Origin: Antedon bifida | Lineage: Eukaryota > Echinodermata > Crinoidea > Comatulida > Antedonidae | DNA length: 64,000 bases | Assembly (NCBI GenBank): GCA_963402885.1 | Contig: OY727103.1 | Location: 3,634,501-3,698,500 of the forward strand | Direction of reading: 5' to 3' | Part shown: piece after piece, positions 49,556-62,038 of the stretch | Layout of the letters: each line of letters starts with the position of its first letter | Position numbering within the stretch: the first letter of the stretch is position 1 | The notes under the pieces: model-generated | What the model was told of the DNA's origin: nothing | What the model saw: only the letters and a program-made list of their open reading frames with translations | Database searches by the model: none | Position numbers and translations under genes: made by a program

Positions 49556-52500
49556 ATGGCATTCACCAGTACTGTAAACCATCAGGGTATGATGATGTCA
49601 CTGAAGTCAAGAGCCATCTACAAAACTGTTGAAAACAATATCTCAAGACCGACGAAAATCAATAAAACAAGAAACTTTACAAACACAACTCATTTTAAAA
49701 GGGGTAGAATACTTAGAGCTACTAGTGCTTTACGGGAGTACACCTTTCATGGCGTTAATGTACGTGCTGCGTATTTACAATCACAGTTATTAACATCGTA
49801 TCCGAGAAAATACAGCTCCTCAAATCAGGGAAAGCACAATGAGTCCATTAAAAATGACATTTTTAGATTGTCACAAAATGAAACTACCGACGTTTTAAAC
49901 AAATTAAACGCCAGGATTGAGGAACGATATTCAGAAGTGAAAGAAAAAGCAAACGTGATGGTGAACTCCTTAAAAGATAAGGTTAATAACTCTACGTCTA
50001 GTTTTGGTCCGACGACATTATTTCAACTTAAATCGAATGAAAATCCTCAAAAAGTGGTTCAGCACAATAATAACCATTTAGATGAAACTGATAAAAAATC
50101 AAGTAGTGATAATAAAACGGATTTAACGACGGATTCCTTAAATTCAAATGCTGTCACTGATGAACTAACGTCGTTTGGAAATAATGAATCATCTGAAAAT
50201 CATGATGAACCTCCCAGTTGTAGTGAAGAGTCTTCTGGTTTGGTCAAAATATCTGATAAAGTCGAAAGCAAGAAAGACAGCAGGTTGAATCTAAATAAAG
50301 TGAAAATGTCATTACCATCACTAGAAGATATAAAGTCAACATCATCATTCAAAAACGCTACCTCATTTACCGAAACAACTTTGAAAAGAGCAGCTCAAAA
50401 GACTGACGATATGACTCAGGATCTACAGGGAACCCTCACCAGTATAAAAGACAAGATCTCTAGTATTCCGAAGATCGACCAGTTCACAACAAGATTCAAA
50501 GGAAGCAAGGTGAAATCTGCGGCAGAACGAAATAGAGATCTTCCTTCTCCACAAGGCAAGGTTTACACGCTTGAAGACACATTGCTGAAAATGGGAGAAA
50601 TGGCGGGTTCTACGGTGAATATTGTTGCTTCTTCCCCGGCAAGTTATGCATCTAAATTAGAAGGTGAGACGACCACGACAAAGATGAAGAAGTACCTGGA
50701 GCAAACGGTGAAAGCAGTGAAGCGTCAAGAAAACACATCAAACAACAAAAACCAAGGAAAATTAAAAGTACGTTGAAGAAGAAATAAATAAAAATGTTAG
50801 TTAAAACATTTAGTTCTTTTAAACTCTAAATAAAAATTAATATTTGTTTCTCATTTCTAGATATGCAAAGCAAGCATAGATAATCGCACGAAGGCTCTTT
50901 CAATTGGTGTCCGAACTGCCGAAACAACAGCTATGAAGCTATTGCGAGTAGAACGGCTTGCTGAACATCTCCTACAATATCCGGAATCACGACAGGTTGC
51001 TGTAAAGGTACGGCAAAGCAAATCTATTTTAGCATCAATTTTTATGATTTTTCGGCGCCCAGGTCGGATTAGCTTTATAGACCTAATAATTGTTTTCGTT
51101 TATTTTATAGGTCGGCGCTATACCTTCGTTATTAAAGATGCAAAAAACTTGGGACAGAGCACTGATAGAACACGTGCACATGTGTTTGGCGTTGCTCGGT
51201 TACGTGCCGAATGCGAGAGGACGAGGGCTTCGAGTACTGAGCATTGATGGAGGAGGAGCAAGGTATAAACCGATTAAAAAAAAACCGAAAAAAAAACATG
51301 AAATTTTATTTTACAAAATTACCAAGATGTATTTTTTTTTCTTAGAGGGGTGATTCCTATCCAAGTTTTACATGAGCTGGAGCGGCGCACAAATTGTAGA
51401 ATTCGGGACATGTTTGACTACATCATGGGCGTCAGTTCGGGTGGCGTGCTTGCTTTCCTACTATCCTTCGGCCAATCAACACTGGATGAGTGCAGTGCGA
51501 TATATAGGAGACAATCCCTGGAGGTTTTTAAAAGGAACTCTTTGATTGGAACTGGAAAGCTATTTCTCAACCACGCTTTTTATGATACGGAAGGCTGGGC
51601 TAACATTTTGAAGTAAATACAATGAATTAAATATTAGAAATATCTTTAAATTAAAATGAATTGAGAATAGACTTAATATAAAACATATATAATGAACATT
51701 TTCTCTAGATACTTATATACAATAATAAAATATTAATCTATAGATCCTTAATACATACAATATAATATTCTATAGATCCTTAATATATACATTTTTCTAT
51801 AGATCCTTACTAAATACAATAAATTAAAATGTTCTATAGATCCTTACTAAATTTTTTTAATGTTTATCAAAATCAATATTTTATGGCATCCTGTTGCGTG
51901 TATGTATTTATTTATTTATTTTCAATCTTTCTACATAGCAAAAAAACAAACATAATATAAGTATAACAGGGAAGTAGCGGAAAAGCAAAAGTATAAAACT
52001 GTCATCTTGTGATGTGCTTGACCAGCCCCTGTCAACTTGAACGATACAATAAAACCGACATTTAACAAATTTAGAAAAATACATAAAAAAATATGGTATA
52101 ATAAAATGTTAACAAAAGTGTTGGCCGAAGTGTTGTATAATTTGAATGTCAATATTTTTTCAGGACTTATCCAATGGCAAAGGAGAGAATGATAGAATTT
52201 GCCAAGGACCCAACTTGTCCAAAGGTAAAACCTATTTAATCTGCACTAAATCATAAATCCTTGCTTGTACTTTATTTGTTATATAATTTATCTAAAGCTC
52301 TGTCTACACTATTAAACTTTATGGGACAAAGAAATGTGATATATGTCCATATATGGACACAATGATGTCATACCACTACCATAATATGGACACTTTTTTG
52401 TCAAACTAGTTTTATAGTGTAAACAGAGCTTTAAAAATGTATACATTTTTTTAATGCCTAAAATTTGTATCACTTTTTTGTGCATGCTTTACATTATTTT

Positions 52501-53841
52501 ATTTTTGTTCTTCTCCACCAAGGTTGCAACCATAGCAACACTAATCAATCAAGGTGCTTTGAAGGACTACCTCTTTCGTAATTACAACTTACCAGCTGGC
52601 GTGTCGTCTAGATACCTAGGCAGCTCATCGTACCCATCCTGGCAAGCCCTCAGGGCATCCTCTGCTGCACCGGGCTACTTCGAGGAACACAAACTTGATG
52701 ATTATATTTTCCAGGTAAAGACGAGAACAACATGGTCATAGAATGAGGTTATTTTTTAGTTAAACAACCCATTTTATCCAAGGACATTTCTTAATTTAAC
52801 TTCATCATGGGGAATAAAGTTTGTATGAAATAAAGACTTGCATATTTAATTTAATCTATATGTATCCAACACAAATTCAATAATTATAGTAATACTGTAC
52901 AGGATTTGTCTATTCAAACTCGCCACACATTGCATTTAGCTGTGTCTATATAAACTCACCCCCATCTACCGTAAACTAGATGCAAATTTCTTTTTCGTTC
53001 TCTCGTACAGGATGGCGGTGTATTGACAAACAACCCATCTGCGTTAGCGATACACGAATGCAAGCTTCTTTGGCCGAACACGCCAATACAATGCGTCATC
53101 TCTCTTGGTACGGGAAGATGGGATCCGCAAGGGTCAAATGTCAACCAGGGTTTCAGCACACTGAAAGAAAAATTGGTTAAGATCATGCTCAGTGCTACCG
53201 ACACTCAGTGTAAGTGATGTTTACACTATCAAACTTTATGTGACAACAAAATGTGATGTGCCCATACATGGACATGATGATGTCATATCACTACCATATT
53301 TGGGCATATCACTAGCATATCAATGCAATACATTAAATCTTCAAACAAATATAAACCATTAATGTAAAGTTTGCAATACACCATGTACATATAGTTCTGA
53401 AAAAAACTGTCGAGTTTCATGTTATAATTAGTCTGCTTTTATGAAATGAAATTAAGAAGTGGTGTACTGCAAACATTATATCAACATTTGATTTCCCATG
53501 CAAACCTTCAAACAATATAATATAAATCGTGCTATCTTTTTGGTGATGTGAAGAAAAATGAATAAAAGTTTTGTTTTGTTTCAACAGCTGTCCACACTAT
53601 TATGAATGATCTCTTACCTCCAAAAACCTACTACCGGTTCAACCCGTTTTTATCGGAGGACTTTGACCTTGACGAGAATCGACCTGAAAAACTGAACATG
53701 ATGGAGGAAGACATTCGCTTGTATTTAGAAGAAAACGAACAAAAAATCGCAGATGCAGTAAAGGCGCTAACATATAAAAAAACTCCCATACAAAAAGTTT
53801 CCGATTGGGTGAAACATAAAAAACTCCTTTACGATGTTTAA
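49556..53841 (+). CDS. PNPLA8: Calcium-independent phospholipase A2-gamma (patatin-like)
   Basis: Exons 49536-50767 (ATG 49556), 50861-51007, 51111-51262, 51346-51612, 52164-52224, 52523-52714, 53011-53209 and 53588-53841 join in phase to 827 residues (human about 782). This is a serine lipase that cleaves fatty acids from membrane phospholipids, in mitochondria and peroxisomes in known members. Patatin signatures: oxyanion-hole DGGGARG (499-505), nucleophile elbow GVSSG with Ser534, and DGG with catalytic Asp678. The first 400 residues are Ser/Lys-rich and poorly conserved; the first ~60 have many basic and few acidic residues, which fits a mitochondrial presequence. The C-terminus has no SKL peroxisome tag (it ends KKLLYDV). 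Introns 5 and 7 hold HP-1 elements (52294, 53219). An AATAAA lies at 53938. Confidence 0.95.
51610..51860. repeat. Degenerate tandem repeat in a PNPLA8 intron
   Basis: TCTATAGATCCTTA with AATACA(A/T) spacers recurs four to five times. Confidence 0.6.
52294..52432. mobile_element. HP-1 hairpin MITE in a PNPLA8 intron
   Basis: AAAGCTCTGTCTACACTAT and the inverted TTATAGTGTAAACAGAGCTT are intact; the centre is slightly shortened. Confidence 0.85.
53219..53318. mobile_element. Truncated HP-1 MITE next to a PNPLA8 donor site
   Basis: The copy begins within the first ten bases of the intron (TGTTTACACTATCAAACTT) and ends at CACTAGCAT; the right arm is missing. Confidence 0.8.
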
Positions 53842-55005
53842 TCATTATTTAAATGTTATTGTTGGTGTGCTTTTTTTTCTTCTTTTTTTATTTTTGGTAT
53901 TAAAGTTAATACAACATTTAATTTTTTAAAGGTATTAAATAAAGTTATTGTAAATCATTTTAAAAAACAGTTCAAGATATATATTTATTTATTTGTAAAT
54001 TTTATTATAATCATGATAAGAAACATATGTGAATATTTCGCTTTATAATTTATAATTTGATTAAAATAATTTTCATACTCTTATTAATCTGTTAATCTTA
54101 CAATTTTTTTAAATATTTTTATCTAAGTTTACCTCAATTTTGCCTTTATTTGCGCATAGTAAATAATTTTATAATTATGCAACTGTTTACTAATATGTAA
54201 TTATATAATAAAGGGAAAAAACAAAAATGTTAATACTATTGAAAGCAGATAAATGTGAAAATAAGGCATTGTTCAGTTTGTCAAAATATTACAATTAATA
54301 TTGATTAATATTAATAATAACAGTTGAATTATGTATGGGGTGAGAGGAAGGAACCAAATGAGACTCAAGTTATTTCCTCATTTACTGTAATATTGTGCAA
54401 TGTTATTTGCAGCTAATGTTATTAAACACATCTGACTTATAAGAACAACATTTAGTATTGTATACTTTTATTTCATCTATTATTTTTCAGTCGCAATATT
54501 CATCGGTCTATCACGTTTACAAAAATCCCAAGATAAAAAGAAATCTGTTTAATAGAACCATTGATTAGACTGTTACCGTTGAATAGTAAAGTAATATATT
54601 CAATTTAGTAAAGATTTTTATTTTTCATACATGAAAAATACTATTTAATGATCGGTAAATATTGCATACTATTGCACGCCATGTGACCCACACTTGTCCA
54701 ATCAAATGACAGGAATTTATTTAGGTGTTATATAATAACATATCCAATACCATGTGATAAGAAATCACCTCCACCTCGAAATCAAACAACAAAAATGTTA
54801 TACTGATTCTGAAGTATGCAATAAAGTTTACCAGAGTTACAATGAAAACACACACTCTAGATTTATATTACAATATGTATCAAATTTCTTGATTTTATAA
54901 ACATACAAAATAACCTAGTAGCATAGCAATAGTAGCATAATCAATACCATGATGATACTTATACTGTATTAAAACTGATGATTTTATTGCTCATTATGCA
55001 ACAAC
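53842..55005. other. Intergenic, AT-rich
   Basis: PNPLA8 3' UTR to about 53960, then AT-rich sequence with no exon or clear repeat. Confidence 0.5.
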
Positions 55006-55931
55006 ATGGAGGACACTAATGAGACTGCGACTGGCATCAACAAAGTTTCAACAATGTACTGGTATTTTATATACATTTACACTCCTATTATGTTACTAAT
55101 TTTATTCAGCAACTTTATCGTTCTTTTCACGCTTTACCGAAGTTCAGCAGTAGCTAAGAAACCTGTTAATATTTTTGCCGGATCTTTTTAGCTGTTGTTG
55201 ATTTTCTAACCGGATTGTTTGGCATTCCGTTCGCAGATACAAACCTACCTTGTTACGAATTGTATTTTGCACAAGAAATAACTTTGCTAGCCATGTCTTT
55301 GGTAAATATAGTGATCATGACAGGAGATCGGTTCTATGCCGTCCAGTTTCCGATTCGATATCGGGTGTGGATGATGGCAGGAAGAGCAGTTCGGATTAGT
55401 ATTGTTGGTAATTTGATTGGTTTTATCACCGGTGTTCATTCAGTGTAACATTTGTAGCCGGAATAATAATGAACTTCAACCATTCGACATTGACATATAA
55501 CTGCGAACAATTTGACAATCTCTATCCCATATATGGAGAATTCGTATTCTTTTATTTTAACACACTATCAATGGCATTTATCATACCAATGATGTTGATT
55601 ATATATTTGTATATTTTTCGAATAGCAAGAAGACACATGAAGGAGAGCATTGCGTATTGGACAGAAGATTAACACTTTAGATCTGAAGGCTTCTAAGATG
55701 ACTGCTATTATTATTAGTGTGTTTTCTTATATGCATTTCACCAAAAGCTGTATATCATGTACTAAGATCTATACTGTACAGCGATCAAACGTGGTCCGTC
55801 TGGTTTTGCAATCTTTCAGACGTACTTTTATTCTCAAATTCGATGATGAATCCGTTTATTTACAGTTTGGGAAATTCAAACTTAAGGAAAGAATACAAAA
55901 AGCCGATAAGTGCAATTATTTGCAGACATTA
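55006..55931 (+). pseudogene. Broken rhodopsin-like GPCR, paralog of the next gene
   Basis: The reading frame is closely related to the intact receptor at 57563 from METDTNET-like start (ATG 55006) to an NPFIYSLGNSNLRKEYKK end, but needs at least three frame changes: near 55187 (two extra T in GGATCTTTTTA), near 55437 (a loss before CAGTGTAACATT, where the frame meets a stop) and near 55645 (a small loss in GGAGAGCATT). Part of the first extracellular loop is also missing. It keeps GDRFYAV and SNSMMNPFIYSL. It is a single-exon, dead or dying tandem copy. Confidence 0.88.
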
Positions 55932-57562
55932 GCAACAAGAGATAAAAAAAACATAAGCATTGAAGATGTTTTATTGTTGACTTTGATTATTTGGGTGCCT
56001 TCAATTTGCATCAACGACCTATGACCTGTGGGACTTTATGTAAATTATGCATTACGATCAATTTTCCCAAGTCGTCCACTTTTAAATCGTTCAAAGTTTT
56101 GTTGCGACGACCGACCGCCATACCCCATAAAATATACAAATGCGCATGTCTGTGATTCCAATATCGTCACCTGCACATGACAATGACAATGACAAAAGTC
56201 CATATAACTATATATTTGGTTATCGCAGGATCACTTGAAAAACGAAAATTAAAGGACAAATTGGCCGAGAACCATATTTTAATAACGTATTAGGGATGTA
56301 CATATGATTTCAGAACAATCGCGACATTTACGATATCGTCGCGCGCGCTCGCCGTACAGCCGTCAACGTAAATTGCTGTGACGTCACAAGTGCACGGCAA
56401 AATCTACCTCATGAGTTTTCACTGTTGTTAACATACAAGAGATAGGTACCGTCACTTCAATTGCTAATTTGACCTGTATTAGGCTTAAATTTGCCAAAAT
56501 GTTTAGTCTGGTATTTTGAAGAAACACTTTTGAATATCCAGATAGGTAAAAAAAGAATAAACAAATTCAACATTTATATTTTTTACGATTTATTAAAAAA
56601 GTGTGTTTACAAGAAATGTTCACGCTTTGCGAGACTTTATTATTGATGACCCACGAGAGGTAGCTAGAAGTATGACGTATGTGATGACGCGATGTAATAT
56701 ATTCCACTCAAAACGTTCCTGTGCATGTTGGTGTAACACGCGACGGGTCGTGTCGGTGTGTGGTGGTGATTCTGCAGCCTATTGATATGCCTACTAGGGC
56801 GCCTATGCCTCCTAGGCCTAGGCTATCTCATAGACATAGGCCTATACTAGCTAGGTATCGAGTCGGTCTGATTATTTTGGCCGCCGTTTATAAAAGCCTA
56901 AATTCATGAACTTCTATAATTTACTCACCATCGTCTTTGAGTACAAAAAAGGGTTTAGGTCGGGGGGATTACTATAAAACAATCGTCTTTATTCACCGAA
57001 CCGAAAATCACCGCGATCGTATTAAAAAAGTTTTTAGTGCGATATGGTTGAATGATTCCAGAGCATCATACGTCATGTTTTTTCTAGCTACTCTTTCGGG
57101 TCAATAGACAAGTATGCCAAAGCGCGAACATAATTGAAAATATATTAACATAATATTATTGGCGACCGGAGATAAGAGAGATTTTGGACACCCAATTAAA
57201 TGTAAAATTCATAGCAAGAAGGGAGAAGTTGCCTATGTAGTTTTAGGCCTCTAGTTTCTCTGGCCTAACTAAACGTGCTAAAATGTCCCAAATGAAGGTT
57301 CCAGACGTTTGTGGTACGTCTCAACTGTTTCAAGCAACCTGAAGTCAATTATATATTAATTATTAAAGGATCGATGTGGACTTATATGATGGCATGGTAA
57401 TATGAAATCAAATGTTATATATCAAATATCAATATTTAATGTCTAAACAAACAACACACGTCCCTGACAGGAAGATGCCCAATCGATATACAGTTATACA
57501 CATTATTAGTTTATGCCAATACAGTGCAAATCGTCATTTTAGGAGAGAAGGGATCAACGAAA
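55932..57562. other. Gap between the GPCR copies, with an inverted repeat
   Basis: Apart from the inverted repeat at 56605-57135 it has a CpG-rich spot at about 56336-56395 and GCCTAGG-type simple sequence near 56800-56850. No coding exon is supported. Confidence 0.45.
56605..57135. repeat. Long imperfect inverted repeat
   Basis: Left arm about 56605-56690 (GTTCACGCTTTGCG, ATGACCCACGAGAGG, TAGCTAGAAG, TATGACGTATG) matches the reverse of the right arm about 57060-57135 (CATACGTCATG, TTTCTAGCTACTC, TTTCGGGTCAAT, CAAAGCGCGAAC). It may be the ends of a nonautonomous transposon of ~530 bp. Confidence 0.6.
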
Positions 57563-58516
57563 ATGGACGAGTACTTAAACGAAACTATGACTGATAATAG
57601 CAAACAAGTTTCGCTAATTTCTTTCTATAATGTATACATCTACGCTCCTATTATTGTCCTAATTTTATTCAGCAACTTTATCGTTCTTTTCACGCTTTAC
57701 CGAAGTTCAGCCGTAGCTAAGAAACCTGTTAATATTTTTGCCGGATCTTTAGCTGTTGTTGATTTTCTAACCGGATTGATCGGCGTTCCGTTTGCAGTCG
57801 TTGCATTCGTGAAACCAGGGTTGCCTTGTTTCCGCTTGTATTTTGCGGCAGGAATCACGACCCTAGCAATGTCATTTGCGAATTTAATGATCATGACAGG
57901 AGATCGCTTTTATGCCGTCCGGTTTCCGATCCGATATCGGGTGTGGATGACGACAGGGAGAGCAGTTCGGATCAGTATTGTTGGTAATTTCTTTGGTTTC
58001 ATCACGGGTAGTATTTCATACAGTGTACCGTTTGTCGCCGGTATCATCACCAACTATACATCGATAAACTGCGAACAATTTGACAAGTTTTATCTCACAT
58101 ACGGACATACGATGTTCTTTTACTTTAACATACCAACACTGTTACTGAATATACCCATAATGTTAGTCGCATATTGGTACATTTTTCGAATAGCGAGACG
58201 ACACATGAAGGAGAGAGCGTTACGTATTGGACAGAAGATCAACATATCGGACCTGAAGGCTTCTCGGATGACTGCAACGATTCTTATCGTGTTCCTTTTA
58301 TGTATTACACCAAAGTCTATACATCTAATCGGATTGCTTATCAACCATACGTGGCCATTGTGGTTTATCAACATTTCAGACGTGTTTTTATTTTCAAATT
58401 CAATCATGAATCCGCTTATTTACAGCTTGCTAAATTCTAACTTGAGAAAGGAATACAAAAGGTCGATAAGTGAAATATTTTGCTCATGCGCCATCAGGAA
58501 AAATCACAGAAAATAA
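57563..58516 (+). CDS. Orphan rhodopsin-family (class A) GPCR
   Basis: A single exon of 317 residues. I start it at ATG 57563 (MDEYLNETMTDN), which puts an N-glycosylation site NET in the extracellular tail; the frame is open a little further upstream without another ATG. Seven hydrophobic segments are seen. Class A marks: N38 in TM1, D67 in TM2, C89 at the top of TM3 and C170 in the second outer loop (disulfide), GDRFYAV (D114, R115; DRF in place of DRY), and NPLIY (283-287) followed by SLLNSNLRKEYKR. TM6 reads LLCITPKSI, so the usual Trp of CWxP is missing. The TM7 tail resembles the melatonin/amine-like group only loosely; the ligand is unknown. A broken tandem copy lies 1.6 kb upstream. 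Confidence 0.9.
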   Translation: MDEYLNETMTDNSKQVSLISFYNVYIYAPIIVLILFSNFIVLFTLYRSSAVAKKPVNIFAGSLAVVDFLTGLIGVPFAVVAFVKPGLPCFRLYFAAGITTLAMSFANLMIMTGDRFYAVRFPIRYRVWMTTGRAVRISIVGNFFGFITGSISYSVPFVAGIITNYTSINCEQFDKFYLTYGHTMFFYFNIPTLLLNIPIMLVAYWYIFRIARRHMKERALRIGQKINISDLKASRMTATILIVFLLCITPKSIHLIGLLINHTWPLWFINISDVFLFSNSIMNPLIYSLLNSNLRKEYKRSISEIFCSCAIRKNHRK

Positions 58517-59019
58517 GGATTTTAGAAAATAATTTTACAAATTCTAAAAATTAAATAGGCTATCTATTAAGCCAGTAACATATATGTAATAAGTAACCGC
58601 TTTGGTCTGAGGCCCAAAATGTCTTTTTCCATTTGCTTTGAGTTAATTTTCTACCACGTGCGGTTGGTTAGTTTCGTTTCGGCGAGTATCAATTCGTTTG
58701 TAAAATATATACTTTGTTTTTGCGACCGAAAACCCAACATGTACAGTTAGTACCGCCTCGTCTATATAACTGTTCTGCTTCTTGCCGGCGTCTCTCTGTT
58801 CGACAGTCGGATCTAAAACATTCGTTTTAAAGAAGCAGTGGATTCACAAGTATTATCGTATCAGGCAGTGTTTTAAACAGATAGGCCTAATGAATGTTTT
58901 GTATTCGTTAATTGAGAGAAAGTTGCAGTCTATAGCAAAGTATTTTTTGGGAAATTTAAGCCCTTAAACAAATTTTTTCATTCAAATCATTTCAGAATCA
59001 AATCTATTGAATAACATAC
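58517..59019. other. Intergenic, no gene seen
   Basis: About 500 bp between the GPCR stop and the lectin stop on the other strand; no repeat or exon stands out. Confidence 0.5.
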
Positions 59020-60788
59020 TTAAGTAACACGGAACATGTGACAATCAGTATGTCCAAATTTATACTGCGCATGCTCTCCTTCACTTCGAAGGAGGTCACA
59101 TGTCAGGGTGCTTTTCGATGTGATCTGAACCTGGAACCCAGTGCAATTGACAGAAATGCAAAGATTAAAGCAATCAATGCGGCTACGAACAGACGTCGTA
59201 CTTGTCAGTGTCAGGTTAGCTAATTCACTTTCCTTCAAGCAGGCTGGGCTACCACTGTCGCTGTAAACTCGCTTCGATGTGTAGATATCCTTCCCTAAAA
59301 TAGATTCAATCAATAAAGCTCTAGTACTGTTTGAAGACATGGGTTCACTAATCTTCTTTAGAGGAAAAGTGGGAATGGAAAAGTTGAGGTAGAGGTGGAG
59401 TTGGGTTCAGACGAGGGTACAGAATTGAATATCTTTATTTAGACATTTACGGTACAAATATCAAATATTCAACATCAAAGCTTGGTTCCGACAGGACCCA
59501 ACGCAAGGACGTAAGCACTGCGCAAGTAATTTGACCAATCACCAAGCGATGGAATATTCGAACTATCGCTTGCTACTGGTCAACTCGCTTGCGTTGCGTT
59601 AACGTCTTTGCGTATCGTCCCTAGTTTGAACCCAAGCGTTAGAATTGTGACAATATCTCGATAATATTGATGTTTCTAGGCCTCTAGTACCTCTTTCACA
59701 GATAGAGTTGACAAGCCGAATAGAACAGCTGAAATCCCTCCATGTTGTTCCAATCATCATGGCGCAATCTCCAGTATTAGGATCACTATCACCAGGATCA
59801 TAATTGTCTGGCTCATTGGATATCCATTCTGTGGAATAAAAACGTCCAAAAGTAACGTCAATCCATTTCTTTATAAGCCAGTTAAATTGCAACAAAACTA
59901 TCAAGTATTAAAACTATTTTGTTACAAAACTATTGTTATTAATACATTTCAATTAAATAATTTGTTTCATCTATTGCAACAATATATCGAAACCTCTACA
60001 ACTAAAATAATATACCGTACTAGTAAAAGTATTATCCTCGGCTTCGGCGGTCCACTGCCAACCACCTTCAATGTCTATGTCGTTAAACCCAATCCACACA
60101 TTGCAACTTCCGTTACACAGTTCAACTATAAACGTATTCTTTTGTTCGGTATCGATTGTTACTAAACTTGCCTGATTGGCGACGCAAGCTTCTAGAGAAT
60201 CAAACCAGTTGAAAGTGTTCTCAAATAATCTGTAGCAGCTTCGACCAAAAGGATGCCACAGATCCTGGCAACCAGAGCCTGTTGGTTTCAAACATGTCAA
60301 AGGTTATAATAAATGTAGCTTGAAAGAAATACATTGCAACTGGTGGCGAATCCAGACGTTTCATGGGATGCTATAAACACACCCCCAAAATGTGGCCTAC
60401 CGTTGGTAAAGTCATAATTCAATCACGACACAGCATTCGCCAAAAGCCTTTATTCATAATTCCGCAGCTCAGTAGCAACTATAGTTTTCAAAATGGTAGA
60501 ACGTTCCACTTTCTTAAGGGTTGCGTCATGCTCTTTTCAGATGTACTCTGACTCAACAGCGATGTGTGTTTACTAGAAAGACCTGTGACAGTAATCTTGA
60601 TAAAAAAAGACTTGTTCTACCTATGGTGTTCTATGGAGTATAGAACCTGGCCAAACACGTGCATTTCGACACCTTGCTTTTATACATTACTAACAGTAGG
60701 CCTTTAAATACTCACCGTTTGTGCTGATCGATACGAGAGAATTAACCAAAATATAGGTAATCACAATCGTGATCTTCATTTTCATCAT
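59020..60788 (-). CDS. Secreted C-type lectin with C-terminal PAN/apple-like domain (A)
   Basis: Exons 60716-60788 (ATG 60788), 60021-60278, 59691-59828 and 59020-59294 join in phase 1 to 247 residues. Residues 1-24 (MMKMKITIVITYILVNSLVS) form a signal peptide. Residues ~28-156 are a C-type lectin domain: CQDLWHPFGRSCYRLFE, SLEAC, WIGFNDIDIEGGWQW, then EPDNYD in the EPN/QPD position, WRDFSC in place of WND, and NSICER. Calcium and sugar binding is therefore possible but not standard. The last exon (157-247) has six cysteines in a PAN/apple-like pattern (SPACL, DCFNLC, CTGF, LTCDLL, DCHMF). Family members bind sugars in innate defence or adhesion. A paralog with the same exon plan lies at 62039. 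Intron 3 holds a CpG-rich foldback repeat (59480). Confidence 0.87.
59480..59638. mobile_element. CpG-rich foldback element CG-3 in lectin A intron 3
   Basis: GCTTGGTTC...ACGCAAGGACGTAAG at one end and CTTGCGTTGCGTTAACGTC...GAACCCAAGC at the other are inverted copies around ATTCGAACTATCG. There is no coding frame. Confidence 0.75.
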
Positions 60789-62038
60789 CAGGAAGATTAC
60801 CAACAGTGTAGCTGTAACATCAAAAACAAAATATAAAATAAATAAATTCCTTTTGGCAGCGTATTTTAAATGGAAATTATTTTACGGGCAAAACCAATCA
60901 ATTTTAGAATGATGTTATTCATATTATTTATTCCCTCATTGGACCAAAAGAAAGATACCTAAAAAAAAAAATTTATTTTAAATGAGCAAAATTAAATGCT
61001 TATAATAAAAATAACATTTTAAATAAACTAGATTAATAAACCTATTTGGAGATATTTTTATATTTCAAAATCCATTAATCAATATACTTGTTGTTATCAA
61101 TCTTGGGCTGAAAGAAAACATATCCACAATGAATAATTTATAAAAACATTTGAATATCCATAATTGGAAAACATACTTAGCGATAAATGTACTCTAGAAA
61201 AATAATATAGCTGTTCGACATAGTAATACTTTTTAAATAGTAGTGATGTACAATATGTACAATATATTCAAATGTATTAACATCCACCTTAACATCAAGG
61301 TATGGTTAACAACAACATTTACAAAAAAGAACAAAGATATAAAAGAAAAAGCAATAATGAAAGCATTCAATGAACATGTATGTTGCATAAAGGTCGCTCA
61401 GTATCAAGTGGAGGCCTGAATAGTCGAGCGCCTTTCAAACGCCGAACATACATACTTCATAACTGGCTTCGGATGATATCGGGATCATTTGCACCCATAA
61501 TAAATATAAACTTATCATTTTGTGACATATTTTTGAAGTTTAGATTAAAATCTACGTAAATACAAATTATTAGACATACATACCTGGATATGGAGGTGTC
61601 AGGAGCGTGCAAGCCTTAAGCTGTCTAGAGTAGACTATCAAACTTTATGTGAAAACAAATTGTGATGTGCCCATATATGGTCATGATGACGTCATATCAC
61701 TACCATATTTGGGCACATCATATTTGTTGTAACATAAAATTTATAGTGTAAAAGAGCTTTAAACAACGCGATTTGCTCCAAAACTCGCAACTCACGAATG
61801 AATCTGTTCTAATGTTCAATGTATATAGTTTTTGTTTAATACCACTGGTTTACGTATATCCTCAACATATAGTTTTATAACAGTGAAAAAAAAAACAATT
61901 TGAGTGAGCCGCCGCGTATTCGATCATTTCTGATATTATAATTCACTAATCCTACTTTAAACTATGGATTAATGAATAATCCATGTTCAAACTTAGTTGT
62001 TAAGCCAACAATGTAAAATGGTAAACACCTAAAATTTA
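60789..62038. other. Between the lectin paralogs
   Basis: Upstream region of lectin A and downstream of lectin B; AT-rich with one HP-1 element at 61618. No exon is supported. Confidence 0.5.
61618..61762. mobile_element. HP-1 hairpin MITE
   Basis: Starts TAAGCTGTCTAGAGTAGACT and ends TTATAGTGTAAAAGAGCTTT, with the ATGTGCCCATATATGG core. The central motif here reads TGATGACGTCAT. Confidence 0.8.
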
